64,000 nucleotides of DNA from assembly GCF_003173575.1 (NCBI RefSeq), contig NZ_QGNY01000006.1, forward strand, positions 248,001 to 312,000, in the 5' to 3' direction. The position numbers were made by a program, and so were the translations under genes. Origin of the DNA: Pedobacter paludis. Lineage in GTDB: Bacteria > Bacteroidota > Bacteroidia > Sphingobacteriales > Sphingobacteriaceae. The notes beneath the pieces are model-generated. The model had not been told where the DNA came from and did not search any database. It saw only the letters and a list, made by a program, of their open reading frames with translations. Below, piece after piece: positions 8,912 to 16,102 of the stretch (position 1 is the stretch's first letter; the number at the start of each line of letters is the position of its first letter).

Positions 8912-11541
8912 TGTTAAAATTCTTTATTCTAGTTCTTTTTAGTTTAAGTATTTGTAATCTTGCTGTTGCCCAAATTGCAAAAATCAATGGTAATATACAG
9001 TCTGGTAGTCAAATTTTGCCATCTGCCTCTATACAATTAAAAACATTTAACGATGATTTGCTTTTCTACGGTTTTACAGACGAAAATGGTAATTATACAA
9101 TTTCTGGATCTTTAGATCAGTCAGATAAATTTTTTTTAATTGCCTCGTACATTGGTTATAAAAGAGATACAATAATCGTTAATAGAAGTGTTTTAATTGG
9201 TAAAGAATATAAATACAACTTCAATTTGGTTGAAGATAAAAACCAAATTGATGAAATTTATATAAAAGCGCCACCAGCAGTAGAGGTAAATAACGATACT
9301 ACAAAATATAATGTTCTTCGGTTTATCAGCCCAGAAGATAGAAACCTAGAAAGCGTTATAAAGAAAATGCCTGGCATGGAGGTAAACAAAGACGGAACTA
9401 TATTTTTTAAGGGGAAAAGAATTAGTAAAGTTTTGCTGGAAGGTGATGATTTAACAGGTGAGGGCTACAAAGCCATTACTAAAAACCTTAAACCTGAATT
9501 TATAGAAGAAGTACAAGCTTTAGATCATTATGTAGAAGATGATTTGCTTAAAGGTATTATTAACAGTGATGATATTGTTTTAAATCTAAAAGTAAAAAAT
9601 AAAAAAGCTCGTAAAATTATTGGAAGCTTAGATGGTGGTTTGGGTACTAACGATAGACGCCAGCTGTCTACCAATCTAATTTCATTTATCGATAAAACTA
9701 AAGCCTTTGCTTTTGCAAATCATAATAATTTAAACAGCGAATCTAACAGTAATATTTTAGATTTGGCTGATGAAAACCGAAAACTTACAGGAAACAATCA
9801 AATTATAAAGCATGAAATAGGGACTTATAATCCATTCGATGATAAACTTTACACTATTAACAATACTACACAAGGAAGTTTAAATGCCATAACAAGACTG
9901 AGTGATCGGTTAAAAATTAACTATTCGCTCTTTTATTTATGGAGTAAGTTGAACGGGGAAACCTCATTGCTAAATACCTACTTTCCACCTAATGCAATTT
10001 ATATTGAAGATAATGATCACAGACAGAGTTTAAATAAAACCTTAAAAGCAGATTTCAGTGCAGATTACTTAGTGAAAAAGAATGCTCGCTTTTGGGCAAA
10101 GTTTACTTATAAGCAAGAACCCAAAAGCTTTAACAGTTCGGCATTTTCGATTTACAACAATATCATTGGGGATAGTGTTTTACAAAACCAACGGGATTTA
10201 AACCGAACACTTAATGGACAATTAAAGTACACCATTAAGGCAAATATGCGAACGGCTTACCTATTCTCAGCAAGGATTCTTGCAGATAATGTAAATCAAG
10301 GCTATAATGTAAGTTCAAACTTATATAGTGATATACCAATTTTTAATGGTTCAACATATCTTTCGCAAGAAGTAAATAATCAAAACTTTAAATTAAAAAT
10401 AGATGCCGAAGTATTGAAACGATACCATACAAGTTTTTTGTACTTCAATATCGGAAATGAAATAAATCAGTTCAAAGTAAACTCAAATTTGCTCAATGCG
10501 AATAACACTTCAATAGGGGAAGATTATGTTAATAATAATCTTTTTAAAATAAATCAAACTTATTTAACCTCAAAATATGTGTATGATAACCAGACGGTTA
10601 AAGTTATAGCTCAATTAAAATCTACCTTACAACTTTTAAAAAATATGGATAAGGATAGTACATATTTAATACTTGAGCCTAATATTGTTTTTGCGTACAA
10701 ACTTAACCAAGTTCAGAACCTATCTTTAAATTATAATTATAGGAATAATAATCCTCAACCTATTGAATATTATAAAAGTTACATCTTAACAGATATCCGG
10801 AATTTTAACAGTGGTTTAACAAATTTTTTTAATTACAACAATCATTCTGTTAGCTTGAATTATGGATTAAATGATTTTGTCAACAGCTATTTCAACTTTA
10901 ATATTTCAGTAAATGGAGGTTATAGTAGGTATGGATTTTTGTACACAAACTTTTTTGATAACACATTAAACTATTCTGAAAAGCAACCCTACAAAGGCAT
11001 TAAAACTTTTAACGCAAATATTAATACTAAAAAATTTATTCCCTTTTTGGCTATTAGTATATCAGCAAATTATGCCCCATCTGTATCAAATTATTATAGT
11101 CAGTTTGACGGTGATGCAAAAAAATACACTTCAATAAATCATTCGATTAATACTAAAGTTAATACCGGTTTTGGTTTGCCAATCAATTTTGGAATCGGTA
11201 CCGAATTGCTGTTGAATAAAACAAATAGTGAAGGAGCTTTGGTAGCAAAAAGCAATGCTTACAAATATATATTCGAATATCGATTCAAAATTAGCCCTAA
11301 AATTTTGAATTTTTCATCCTACAATATATATAGAATGAATAATCAAAATTTTAGTCTAATTAATACGGAATTTCAATTTAACCCCATTAAGGGGAGTTTT
11401 AAATATAGTCTACAAGGAAAAAACTTAGCGAATCTTAAAGCTTTCACCAATGTTAATATCAATGAAATTTCCTCTTCTAAATATTCATCTTCCATTCTTG
11501 GAAGATATGTTATGCTAAATGTTTCTATGTCTATTAAATAA
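8911..11541 (+). CDS. TonB-receptor-like outer-membrane beta-barrel protein (partner of GLPGLI protein)
   Basis: The 876-residue protein starts with a signal peptide (FSLSICNLAVAQ). A carboxypeptidase-regulatory-like domain (about 24-115; FTDENGNYTISG, YIGYKRDTI) is followed by a plug-like region (LRFISPEDRNLESVIKKMPG, KVLLEGDDLTGEGYKAI, about 133-215). The remainder is a long region rich in Asn, Tyr and alternating strands, ending in KYSSSILGRYVMLNVSMSIK, consistent with an outer-membrane barrel. No SusC signature is present and no susD follows. The gene is co-transcribed with the GLPGLI gene and ends inside a strong hairpin terminator. Confidence 0.88.
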   Translation: MLKFFILVLFSLSICNLAVAQIAKINGNIQSGSQILPSASIQLKTFNDDLLFYGFTDENGNYTISGSLDQSDKFFLIASYIGYKRDTIIVNRSVLIGKEYKYNFNLVEDKNQIDEIYIKAPPAVEVNNDTTKYNVLRFISPEDRNLESVIKKMPGMEVNKDGTIFFKGKRISKVLLEGDDLTGEGYKAITKNLKPEFIEEVQALDHYVEDDLLKGIINSDDIVLNLKVKNKKARKIIGSLDGGLGTNDRRQLSTNLISFIDKTKAFAFANHNNLNSESNSNILDLADENRKLTGNNQIIKHEIGTYNPFDDKLYTINNTTQGSLNAITRLSDRLKINYSLFYLWSKLNGETSLLNTYFPPNAIYIEDNDHRQSLNKTLKADFSADYLVKKNARFWAKFTYKQEPKSFNSSAFSIYNNIIGDSVLQNQRDLNRTLNGQLKYTIKANMRTAYLFSARILADNVNQGYNVSSNLYSDIPIFNGSTYLSQEVNNQNFKLKIDAEVLKRYHTSFLYFNIGNEINQFKVNSNLLNANNTSIGEDYVNNNLFKINQTYLTSKYVYDNQTVKVIAQLKSTLQLLKNMDKDSTYLILEPNIVFAYKLNQVQNLSLNYNYRNNNPQPIEYYKSYILTDIRNFNSGLTNFFNYNNHSVSLNYGLNDFVNSYFNFNISVNGGYSRYGFLYTNFFDNTLNYSEKQPYKGIKTFNANINTKKFIPFLAISISANYAPSVSNYYSQFDGDAKKYTSINHSINTKVNTGFGLPINFGIGTELLLNKTNSEGALVAKSNAYKYIFEYRFKISPKILNFSSYNIYRMNNQNFSLINTEFQFNPIKGSFKYSLQGKNLANLKAFTNVNINEISSSKYSSSILGRYVMLNVSMSIK

Positions 11542-11580
11542 CAAAAAAGACTTAGTGTTTAACTAAGTCTTTTTTGTTAT
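11538..11580. terminator. Bidirectional intrinsic terminator with a 19-bp perfect stem
   Basis: The arms 11538-11556 and 11562-11580 are perfect inverted repeats around a five-base loop. A and T runs on either side make it a terminator in both directions. The stop codon of the upstream plus-strand gene (11539-11541) and that of the convergent minus-strand gene (11577-11579) both lie in the arms. Confidence 0.9.
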
Positions 11581-12014
11581 TTCGGTCCGCCTTTATATCG
11601 GTTAAGCAACTCTCGCTTAAATGATTCCTGAGCTCTAAAATACTTCCCAACTATTTTAATCGGTAAGGAAGATTTAAACTTGTTATAATATTTCTTTTCT
11701 AAGTTAAGATCTCGTTGTCTAAAATCAAGTTCGCTGGTAATTAAACTTTGTACCTGCGCATCAGTTAAATTATCAATTTCAGTAGTTTTTCTAAAAGAGA
11801 TCATTTTTTGCATTCTTTCTTTGCGCAAAGCCGATTGTTCGCGTTGCATTTCGTTATAAATTGGCCAAAAAATCTTGGCTTCATCAGGAGATAAATCAAG
11901 TTTTTGTGTGAAATAAGCGATTTTAAGCGATTCTATTTCCTCAACTTTAGGCCTTTGGGCCCAAAGCATTGTGGGTAATAAAAATAATAAGGTGGCGAAA
12001 AATAAATTCTTCAT
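11577..12014 (-). CDS. Small exported Spy-like protein of an ECF sigma operon
   Basis: The 145-residue protein has a signal peptide (MKNLFFATLLFLLPTMLWAQ). The rest is a highly charged helical region with LDLSPDEAKIFWPIYNEMQREQ and FRQRDLNLEKKYYNKFK. This layout resembles the periplasmic LTXXQ/Spy-CpxP type and Bacteroidota proteins often annotated as a sensor of ECF-type sigma factor. It is the last gene of a three-gene operon after the ECF sigma factor and a membrane protein. A role in sensing envelope state and feeding back on the sigma factor is inference from gene order. Confidence 0.8.
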   Translation of the reverse strand: MKNLFFATLLFLLPTMLWAQRPKVEEIESLKIAYFTQKLDLSPDEAKIFWPIYNEMQREQSALRKERMQKMISFRKTTEIDNLTDAQVQSLITSELDFRQRDLNLEKKYYNKFKSSLPIKIVGKYFRAQESFKRELLNRYKGGPK

Positions 12015-12019
12015 TTTAA

Positions 12020-12676
12020 TTAATTGTTTAATTCCTGAGTTAAATCACTCGAAGAGTAGTTGTTCAGGATGTAGTTTTCCATATCTGTATCTGACGCAGA
12101 TTTGGCATTGGTTACCGATGAGTTAACATTTTGGGATTCTATATGCTCAATAATTGTACTCTCATCAATATCGTACAACATTTGTTCTGTAGAAAAATCT
12201 GCCGTTTGTATTGGAAGTGTTTCCGTTGATGCATTGTTCTGATAGAAATAAAATCCGAAAGATGCCATTAAAACAAAGCAAGCGGCACTTGCGTATTTAA
12301 CAAAGCTTTTTCTCCATAAAGGGATAATCTTTGGTTCTTTTTTTACTTCGGTGGTTGCAATTTTACTTGCTATTCGATCTTGTAGCGTATCAAAATAATT
12401 CTCTGGAACAGCGAAAGCATTTTCAGGTTTTACAATTTGACTTAATGTTACGTTTGTTTCTATGCGTTCCGTTAATTCTTTGAAATAATTTTGAGGAACT
12501 TCAAAACTATTGCTTTTTGTATTTTGCTTTACTCCATCTATAAAAATGGAAGAAAAGATAGCCTCATCACAATTTTCGAAATATCCATCAGGAACGGAGA
12601 AAGGATTGCGTTTCCCCATTGCCGCAAGAGCAGGAGCTTCGTTTATCCAATCGTTATTTTCTATATTTTCGTTCAT
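12020..12676 (-). CDS. Single-pass membrane protein with FxVPxxYF repeats, candidate anti-sigma factor
   Basis: The ATG at 12676 was chosen (218 residues) because the six upstream codons add nothing recognisable. The cytoplasmic N-terminal half carries three copies of a short motif: FSVPDGYF (26-33), FEVPQNYF (58-65) and FAVPENYF (88-95). Each is followed by an amphipathic stretch. One membrane segment lies near 126-146 (YASAACFVLMASFGFYFYQ), and the outside part is acidic. It sits 34 bases after the ECF sigma gene, the usual place for an anti-sigma factor, although no ZAS zinc motif is present. Function is inferred from context and topology. Confidence 0.75.
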   Translation of the reverse strand: MNENIENNDWINEAPALAAMGKRNPFSVPDGYFENCDEAIFSSIFIDGVKQNTKSNSFEVPQNYFKELTERIETNVTLSQIVKPENAFAVPENYFDTLQDRIASKIATTEVKKEPKIIPLWRKSFVKYASAACFVLMASFGFYFYQNNASTETLPIQTADFSTEQMLYDIDESTIIEHIESQNVNSSVTNAKSASDTDMENYILNNYSSSDLTQELNN

Positions 12677-12709
12677 CACAGATATATGATACAATTAAGA
12701 TCAAAAGGT

Positions 12710-13270
12710 TTAATAGTCTATTTCATCATTTGTTATAATTGCCTCAATTTTTTTTGCTGCAATGTGAAATGATGCTTTTAAAGCACCTACGGATGTTCCG
12801 AGTACTTCAGAAATTTCTTCATATTTCATATCGTCGAAATATTTCATATTAAAGATAATTCTTTGTTTTTCGGGTAAGGTAAGAATCGCTTTTTGAAGTT
12901 TTAGTTCGAGCTTATCGCCATTAAAATATGATGAAGCCACAAGATTATCTGCAAGTTCTGATGAAACTTCATCCAACGGAGTATTGTTTCGCTGTTTTTG
13001 CTTGTTTAAAAATGTAATAGATTCGTTTGTAGCGATCCTGTAAATCCACGTGTAAAGTTGCGAATCGCTTCTAAACTTCTCCAGATTTTTCCAAACTTTA
13101 ACAAATACTTCCTGAAGCAAATCATCACAATCATCGTGATTAAGGACTAACCTTCGGATATGCCAATAAATTTTTTGCTGATATTTTTTTAAAAGCAGGT
13201 TAAAGGCTTCGTTCCGAGTTTTCTCGACGGCAAACATGGCAAGAATTTCCGAATCTTCAACTTGTTTCAT
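12710..13270 (-). CDS. ECF-family RNA polymerase sigma factor
   Basis: From the ATG at 13270 the product is 186 residues. Sigma region 2 includes DDLLQEVFVKVWKNLEKFR and the promoter-melting segment LYTWIYRIATNES. Region 4 has LPEKQRIIFNMKYFDDMKYEEISEVLGTSVGALKASFHIA, a helix-turn-helix for -35 recognition. ECF factors redirect RNA polymerase to stress or surface genes when released from an anti-sigma. It heads an operon with the FxVPxxYF membrane protein and the Spy-like protein. The longer form starting at 13312 would add 14 residues from a dispersed repeat and is unlikely. Confidence 0.94.
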   Translation of the reverse strand: MKQVEDSEILAMFAVEKTRNEAFNLLLKKYQQKIYWHIRRLVLNHDDCDDLLQEVFVKVWKNLEKFRSDSQLYTWIYRIATNESITFLNKQKQRNNTPLDEVSSELADNLVASSYFNGDKLELKLQKAILTLPEKQRIIFNMKYFDDMKYEEISEVLGTSVGALKASFHIAAKKIEAIITNDEIDY

Positions 13271-13288
13271 TAAGGACGATTGTTTTAT

Positions 13289-13355
13289 AAACCACGAAGA
13301 CACCAAGACCACAAAGTTTTGGCTATTTACTTTGTGTGCTTTGTGTCTTTGTAGT
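13289..13355. repeat. Dispersed-type imperfect inverted repeat upstream of the ECF sigma gene
   Basis: Arms at about 13289-13316 and 13330-13355 are imperfect reverse complements (AACCACGAAGAC... against ...GTCTTTGTAGT). The unit lies between the sigma factor start and the convergent end of the transketolase gene, so it is in the sigma gene's upstream region. It resembles the short extragenic repeats common in this group of bacteria. Confidence 0.6.
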
Positions 13356-13366
13356 AATTTTTAATT

Positions 13367-14323
13367 CTATTTTTTTCTGCCGATTACTTTTTGAACAGCC
13401 TCAACAATGTTAACCGCATCTAAGCCGTATTTAGACATTAATTGATCTGGTGTTCCGCTTTCGCCAAAAGTATCATTTGTTGCAACAAATTCCTGTGGGG
13501 TTGGCAGTTCTGTAGTTAATAAACGAGCTACGCTTTCACCAAGTCCACCAAATTTGTTATGCTCTTCACAAGTTACAACGCATCCGGTTTTCTTTACTGA
13601 TTTTAAGATTGCTTCATCATCCAAAGGTTTAATCGTGTGGATATTTATAATTTCTGCATCAATACCTAGTTCTGCTAATTTTTCGCCAGCTTCGATTGCT
13701 TTCCAAACCATGTGGCCAGTGGCAATAATGGTTACATCCGTGCCTTCGTTAACCATCCAAGCTTTACCGATTTCAAATTTTTGATCAGGATCCGTAAATA
13801 CAGGAATAACCGGACGACCGAAACGTAAATAAACCGGGCCTTCGTACTCCGCAATTGCCAATGTAGCCGCTTTGGTTTGGTTATAATCACAAGGATTAAT
13901 TACCACCATTCCCGGCAACATTTTCATTAAACCTATATCCTCTAAAATTTGGTGTGTTGCACCATCTTCCCCCAAAGTTAAACCCGCGTGAGATGCACAA
14001 ATTTTAACATTTTTATTTGAATAGGCTACAGATTGACGAATCTGATCGTAAACACGGCCTGTAGAAAAGTTTGCAAAAGTTCCGGTAAAAGGAATTTTTC
14101 CGCCAATTGTCATACCTGCAGCAATACCAATCATATTGGCTTCTGCAATACCAACTTGAGTAAAACGCTCTGGAAAATCTTTAATAAAGGCATCCATTTT
14201 TAGCGATCCAACTAAATCGGCACATAATGCAACCACATTTTCGTTTTTCTTTCCTGCTTCATGTAAGCCAGCACCAAATCCCGAACGTGTATCTTTTTTC
14301 TCTGTATAAGTATATTTTTTCAT
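13367..14323 (-). CDS. Transketolase, C-terminal subunit (Pyr and C domains)
   Basis: The 318-residue protein holds the pyrimidine-binding and C-terminal domains of transketolase. The catalytic Glu61 that activates thiamine diphosphate lies in FTQVGIAEANMIGIAAGM. Other family segments are GATHQILEDIGLMKMLPGM and the Rossmann-like end VIIATGHMVWKAIEAGEKL. Transketolase moves two-carbon units between sugars in the non-oxidative pentose phosphate pathway. The partner subunit with the diphosphate-binding domain is encoded just upstream, so the enzyme is split and would function as a heterotetramer. The 1-deoxyxylulose-5-phosphate synthase family is related but single-chain. Confidence 0.93.
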   Translation of the reverse strand: MKKYTYTEKKDTRSGFGAGLHEAGKKNENVVALCADLVGSLKMDAFIKDFPERFTQVGIAEANMIGIAAGMTIGGKIPFTGTFANFSTGRVYDQIRQSVAYSNKNVKICASHAGLTLGEDGATHQILEDIGLMKMLPGMVVINPCDYNQTKAATLAIAEYEGPVYLRFGRPVIPVFTDPDQKFEIGKAWMVNEGTDVTIIATGHMVWKAIEAGEKLAELGIDAEIINIHTIKPLDDEAILKSVKKTGCVVTCEEHNKFGGLGESVARLLTTELPTPQEFVATNDTFGESGTPDQLMSKYGLDAVNIVEAVQKVIGRKK

Positions 14324-14331
14324 TGTTTTTT

Positions 14332-14489
14332 AGATATGAGATATGAGATTTTAGATGGGAGATCAAACGCTATATAGCCTAATCTATATCTATTGTCACA
14401 AATCTATTTTAATATTTATATGAAATTTTAGATGATGGATATTGGCCACTAATGGTCTCAAATCTCACATCTACTATCTCACATCTAGT
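14332..14489. repeat. Imperfect inverted repeat between the two transketolase genes
   Basis: The 166-bp gap contains a GATATGAGATATGAGAT-type arm near 14333-14362 and a roughly complementary CTCACATCTACTATCTCACATC arm near 14463-14488. The repetitive GAGAT units suggest a slippage-prone dispersed repeat. It separates two genes whose products must assemble together, so it could fold in the shared mRNA. No promoter box is evident inside. Confidence 0.5.
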
Positions 14490-15335
14490 TTAGTAATCTC
14501 CTAAAGTTTCTGGTAACTGTGCTAAAGCTGTAGCCAATTGTTCATCGTTTGGAGCTGTACCATGCCATTTGTGAGAACCCATCATATAATCTACACCAGC
14601 ACCCATTTGTGTGCTCATTAAATTTAAAATTGGTTTACCTTTTCCGGTTAATGTTTTAGCATAGTGCAAACCTTCAACAATAGCTTGCATGTCGTTACCA
14701 TCGGTATTGATTACATGCCATCCGAAAGCCTCGAATTTTGCCTGTAAGCTATCTAAGGAAAGTACTTTTTTAGTTGGACCATCAATTTGCTGGCCGTTAT
14801 AATCTACACTACAAATTAAGGTATCCAACTCGTGGAATGGTGCAAACATTGCGGCTTCCCAGTTTTGCCCTTCTTGCAACTCGCCATCGCCATGTAAAGT
14901 AAAAACGTAAGATTTATCGCCATTTAATCTTTTGGTTAACGCGGCACCAATCGCTACAGACATACCCTGACCTAATGAACCCGATGCTACGCGGATTCCC
15001 GGCAAATGCTCGTGTGTAGTTGGGTGTCCTTGCAATCTAGAATCTAACTTACGGAAAGTTGCCAATTCACTTTTATCGAAATAGCCAGCATGCGCCAATG
15101 TACTATACCATACTGGAGAAATATGTCCGTTAGAAAGGAAGAATAAATCTTCTCCAATACCGTCCATGCTAAATTCTTTTTTATGATTTAACACCTCAAA
15201 ATATAAGGCAGTAAAAAAATCGGCACAACCAAGTGAACCACCTGGGTGGCCAGATTGACATCCGTGAACCATTCTTACGATATCTCGTCTAATTTGCGAG
15301 GCAATATCTTCTAGCTCTTTAATTGTATGTTTCAT
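14490..15335 (-). CDS. Transketolase, N-terminal subunit (thiamine diphosphate-binding domain)
   Basis: The 281-residue protein has the features of the PP domain: SGHPGGSLGCADF, SNGHISPVWYSTLA, ASGSLGQGMSVAIG and the thiamine diphosphate/metal motif from GDGE (149-152) to Asn180. The active-site histidines are in GH and QGH contexts near residues 30 and 103. It pairs with the gene at 13367-14323. The leader begins at a perfect TAACTTTG box at 15362-15369. Confidence 0.94.
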   Translation of the reverse strand: MKHTIKELEDIASQIRRDIVRMVHGCQSGHPGGSLGCADFFTALYFEVLNHKKEFSMDGIGEDLFFLSNGHISPVWYSTLAHAGYFDKSELATFRKLDSRLQGHPTTHEHLPGIRVASGSLGQGMSVAIGAALTKRLNGDKSYVFTLHGDGELQEGQNWEAAMFAPFHELDTLICSVDYNGQQIDGPTKKVLSLDSLQAKFEAFGWHVINTDGNDMQAIVEGLHYAKTLTGKGKPILNLMSTQMGAGVDYMMGSHKWHGTAPNDEQLATALAQLPETLGDY

Positions 15336-15361
15336 TAAAATAAGAGGTTGTTGTTACATAG

Positions 15362-15369
15362 CAAAGTTA
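15362..15369 (-). promoter_or_regulatory. -7 box TAACTTTG for the transketolase operon
   Basis: The minus strand has a perfect TAnnTTTG match 26 bases before the ATG at 15335, in the gap after the bcp gene. It suggests the transketolase pair has its own promoter. Confidence 0.5.
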
Positions 15370-15392
15370 ATATTTTAACTGCTATATCATAA

Positions 15393-15857
15393 TTAGTTAT
15401 TGATTAAATCGAGTACTTGCTGAGTAGCGTTTTTGGTGTCAACTTTTTTAATAATGTGGGCAATTTTACCTTCCCCGTCTATAATAAAAGTTGTTCGAAC
15501 GGTGCCCATATATTTTTTGCCATACATGTTTTTTTCTGCCCAAACACCATAATCATTAACTATTTTCTGATCGGTATCTGCCAACAAGATAAAAGGCAAG
15601 CTGTGTTTGGTTACAAACTTCTGATGCGATTTTTCATCATCAACACTTACGCCCAATACCACAATTCCTTTTGCCTGTAAGCCTTGGTAATTATCTCTAA
15701 AGTCACAAGCTTCGGCCGTACAGCCTGGCGTATCATCTTTCGGGTAAAAATAAAGTACCACCGTTTTTCCTTTATAATCGCTGAGCGAAACTTCATTTCC
15801 GGTTTGATCTTTTGATGTAATTGCAGGAGCTTGATCGCCCTCACTTAGTTCTGCCAT
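15393..15857 (-). CDS. bcp: Thioredoxin-dependent thiol peroxidase (Bcp/PrxQ)
   Basis: The 154-residue protein is a typical PrxQ peroxiredoxin. The peroxidatic Cys46 is in YPKDDTPGCTAEACDF and the likely resolving Cys51 is five residues later, the atypical two-cysteine arrangement of E. coli Bcp. It reduces hydrogen peroxide and lipid hydroperoxides in the cytoplasm using thioredoxin. The length matches the family (about 150-160). It is a lone gene on the minus strand, upstream of the split transketolase. Confidence 0.96.
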   Translation of the reverse strand: MAELSEGDQAPAITSKDQTGNEVSLSDYKGKTVVLYFYPKDDTPGCTAEACDFRDNYQGLQAKGIVVLGVSVDDEKSHQKFVTKHSLPFILLADTDQKIVNDYGVWAEKNMYGKKYMGTVRTTFIIDGEGKIAHIIKKVDTKNATQQVLDLINN

Positions 15858-15984
15858 ATGTTTAATTTTAATATGTAAATCTATGATTTTGCAAGTTAAA
15901 CAGTTTAACCCATTATACTGTTCAATCGATAATAAAATATGACTTTAACTTGTATTAAAGAGATTTTCTAGTTTTTATTATTTT

Positions 15985-16085
15985 GAAAAGCAAGACCGGT
16001 ATTTCATTTTAACGTTCGTCCCGTTTTTTGCTCATACGCCTGCAGGCCTTAAGCACCGGCCGGTATCCGCGTCAACCGGGTTTAT
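15985..16085. other. GC-rich palindrome-containing intergenic segment
   Basis: Between bcp and the M23 peptidase gene, a stretch of about 100 bases is much richer in G and C than its surroundings. It contains two perfect palindromes, GCCTGCAGGC (16038-16047) and ACCGGCCGGT (16055-16064), and extra CCGG-containing words nearby. No ORF of useful length crosses it. It follows the M23 gene's stop on the minus strand but lacks a T run, so it is not a standard terminator. It may be an extragenic repeat or a remnant of transferred DNA. Confidence 0.45.
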
Positions 16086-16102
16086 AAACAAAGAGCAGCT
16101 CA

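Noticed and set aside
12491..12772. 93-codon plus-strand frame across the sigma/anti-sigma junction
   Set aside because: It is antisense to two well-supported genes and lacks any recognisable family pattern.
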